The position numbers and the translations under genes are program-made. From NCBI RefSeq assembly GCF_900104135.1, contig NZ_FNIV01000002.1, positions 372,001 through 436,000 on the forward strand: a DNA stretch of 64,000 bases, written 5' to 3'. Below, piece by piece: positions 62,689 to 64,000 of the stretch. Below the pieces are notes generated by a model. It was not told where the DNA came from. It made no database searches and saw only the letters and a list, made by a program, of their open reading frames with translations. The number at the start of each line of letters is the position of its first letter. Within the stretch, counting starts at the first letter, position 1. This DNA comes from Halomonas shengliensis. GTDB taxonomy: Bacteria > Pseudomonadota > Gammaproteobacteria > Pseudomonadales > Halomonadaceae.

Positions 62689-63006
62689 TCACTTCTCGGT
62701 GATGTCCTCGATCCAGGTCAGCGCCGCGACGCCGCGGGGCAGGCCCAGGGTGGGGATGGAGAGCATGGCGACCTGCTTCAGGGCCTCGGCGGACTCCCCC
62801 TCCTCCAGGGCGCGGCGGGCATGGGAGTGAACCGCGCCCTCGGAGCGCGCCCCCACCGCCAGGGCCAGCTTGACCAAGCGCCGGGTGCGGGCGTCCAGCG
62901 GACCACTCTCGGCCACGGCGCGGCCAAGCTCGGCATAGGCGTCCCACACCTCGGGATAGTGCTCGGCCACCTGGCCAGCGCCGGAAGGGAGATCCTGTTT
63001 CGACAT
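62689..63006 (-). CDS. carboxymuconolactone decarboxylase (CMD)-family protein without active-site cysteines
   Basis: A 105-residue all-helical CMD-fold protein. The AhpD-like CxxC-x3-H motif is replaced by GARSEGAVHSHARRAL: both cysteines are missing and the His is kept, so peroxidase activity of the AhpD kind is unlikely. This sequence variant occurs widely, as I recall, and its role is unknown. The start at 63006 (MSKQDLPSG) follows AGAAGGAACATGGC; the longer frame upstream is a shadow of the next gene. Confidence 0.75.
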   Translation of the reverse strand: MSKQDLPSGAGQVAEHYPEVWDAYAELGRAVAESGPLDARTRRLVKLALAVGARSEGAVHSHARRALEEGESAEALKQVAMLSIPTLGLPRGVAALTWIEDITEK

Positions 63007-63065
63007 GCCATGTTCCTTCTGAGAATGAGTGTGGCCACAGTATAGGCCAGACCCCCGGCCCGTCG

Positions 63066-63452
63066 TCACGCCAGCCAGGAGAGCGCGCTCTTGGTGATAG
63101 CCGCCCCCAGCATGTAGAGGAACACCAGCACCGCCGCCACCGCGGCCGCACCCCGCACCGCCGGGGTGCGCCCGCGCTTGATGGCCAGGGTGCCCAGGCC
63201 GATGTAGGCGAGCAGGGCGATCAGCTTGGCGGCGAGCCAGGGGTGCTGGTGGGGCCACAGCGAGAGCATCACCATCAGCACCACGCCCAGGGTCAGCAGC
63301 AGGGTATCGATGACATGGGGGGCGATCCTCACCCAGCGCGCCTTCAGCACCTCGGCATCGCACACCGACCAGATGGCACGCAGGATGAAGAACAGCAGGC
63401 TCAGGGTCGCGGCGGTGATGTGCAGGTGCTTGATCAGCAGGTAGTGTTCCAT
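63066..63452 (-). CDS. SirB-family membrane protein
   Basis: A 128-residue protein with four helices; LLIKHLHITAATLSLLFFILRAIWS and PHVIDTLLLTLGVVLMVML fit the SirB2 family of small membrane proteins of uncertain function. It lies 22 bases after nnrS on the same strand, so it is probably in the nnrS operon, and may have a role in nitrogen oxide stress by association. The start at 63452 is preferred over one 15 codons upstream. Confidence 0.75.
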   Translation of the reverse strand: MEHYLLIKHLHITAATLSLLFFILRAIWSVCDAEVLKARWVRIAPHVIDTLLLTLGVVLMVMLSLWPHQHPWLAAKLIALLAYIGLGTLAIKRGRTPAVRGAAAVAAVLVFLYMLGAAITKSALSWLA

Positions 63453-63474
63453 GGGCGAGGCTCCGGGTACGTGG

Positions 63475-64000
63475 CTATCCGTCCTTGCCGTCGGCACGGG
63501 GCGACAGCAGCGGCCCCGTATAGTGGAACAGGAAGACGCCGTAGGCCAGGCACCAGAAGATGATCCCCAGATTGTAGGTCCAGTGGGTGATCTGCGGGAA
63601 GAGCGCCAGCACCGGCGAGCGCAGCAGGGCCGCGGCCACCATCAGCGCGAGGGCCACGCCGATCCCCGGCAGGGTGCGGATGGGACGCGCGGTGTGGCCC
63701 AGCGACACCCGCGCCATCATCGACAGCATCATGGTGCCCATGCCGCCGATGGTCAGGGCGTGCAGGGCGGCGTCCGCACGGCTGCCGGCGAGCAGCGCCA
63801 GGGCCCACATCACCAGGCCCACCGGGATGAAGGCATAGCTCAGGTGCAGGCCCCACAGCAGCGGCTCGCGCCAGCTGTGCTGCCCGCCCCAGCGCGCGAA
63901 GCGCACCAGGTTGGCCAGCGCGGCGAGCCCCATCAGGCCGGCCAGCAGCGCGGGAGGCAGCGCCACGCCCAGGGCGACGAGCAGCTGGCCCAGCACCACC
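63475..64000 (-). CDS. nnrS: NnrS-family heme-copper membrane protein, 3' part
   Basis: The right edge cuts this gene; about 175 C-terminal residues are present, with five to six helices. HALTIGGMGTMMLSMMARVSLGHTARPI is the conserved NnrS block with heme- or copper-binding His, and FPQITHWTYNLGIIFWCLAYGVFLFHY follows. NnrS protects against nitric oxide stress and is usually controlled by NnrR, DNR or NsrR. Its promoter is outside the window. Confidence 0.85.
   Translation of the reverse strand, partial: VVLGQLLVALGVALPPALLAGLMGLAALANLVRFARWGGQHSWREPLLWGLHLSYAFIPVGLVMWALALLAGSRADAALHALTIGGMGTMMLSMMARVSLGHTARPIRTLPGIGVALALMVAAALLRSPVLALFPQITHWTYNLGIIFWCLAYGVFLFHYTGPLLSPRADGKDG

Noticed and set aside
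1-64000. CRISPR arrays, insertion sequences, prophage, tRNA or rRNA genes
   Set aside because: No regularly spaced repeats, transposase or integrase-like proteins, or structural RNA hallmarks were seen by reading; a dedicated search was not possible.

Overview
The window is a 64 kb stretch of a high-GC gammaproteobacterial chromosome. Gene content and order point to a Halomonas-like or closely related marine/halophilic heterotroph: an NhaD sodium antiporter, BCCT and SSS sodium-coupled carriers, carnitine and sarcosine catabolism, and Pseudomonas-style nar and nor clusters. The taxonomic call is inference from content only. Coding density is very high, many genes overlap by 1-8 bases, and I see no insertion sequence, phage, tRNA, rRNA or CRISPR array.

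Region 1 (1-7.1 kb) is envelope and ion homeostasis: the end of a PAP2 phosphatase, an EptA-type phosphoethanolamine transferase, a CBS-domain protein, NhaD (carrying an in-frame stop 24 codons before the expected family C-terminus), a cytochrome b561, a LapC/PbgA-type LPS regulator and a small membrane protein. Two intergenic spaces here carry perfect PmrA/BasR-type direct repeats.

Region 2 (7.1-12 kb) holds a TPP riboswitch driving thiM-thiE, an EamA transporter, a D-Ala-D-Ala carboxypeptidase with a SPOR domain, and a TauE/SafE transporter.

Region 3 (12-28 kb, mostly minus strand) is a near-complete route from creatinine to central metabolism: creatininase (creatinine to creatine), creatinase (creatine to sarcosine plus urea), heterotetrameric sarcosine oxidase soxBDAG (sarcosine to glycine plus a one-carbon unit on folate), glyA (glycine to serine), sdaA (serine to pyruvate) and purU (release of formate from 10-formyl-THF). 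An SSS symporter, a BCCT carrier and a LysR regulator are embedded in it.

Region 4 (28.3-33.6 kb) is a carnitine catabolism cluster: cdhC, cdhA, cdhB, an esterase, the binding protein caiX and the regulator cdhR. Carnitine breakdown yields glycine betaine, whose demethylation gives sarcosine, so regions 3 and 4 plausibly converge on soxBDAG. The betaine and dimethylglycine demethylases are not in the window.

Region 5 (33.6-58.3 kb) is anaerobic nitrogen-oxide respiration: a DNR-type regulator with moeA and moaB, a parvulin, narGHJI, a NarK-like MFS protein, narXL, two NarK transporters, norEF with a new small membrane protein, and norCBQD. No nitrite reductase (nirS/nirK) or nos genes are present. 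Promoters show DNR/FNR boxes, NarL heptamers (including three 7-2-7 palindromes) and, at both nor promoters, NsrR-like palindromes placed at the predicted start site just downstream of a DNR box and -10 element.

Region 6 (58.4-64 kb) is an AapJQMP-type amino-acid ABC transporter, a CMD-family protein, a SirB-family membrane protein and the 3' part of nnrS, running off the right edge.
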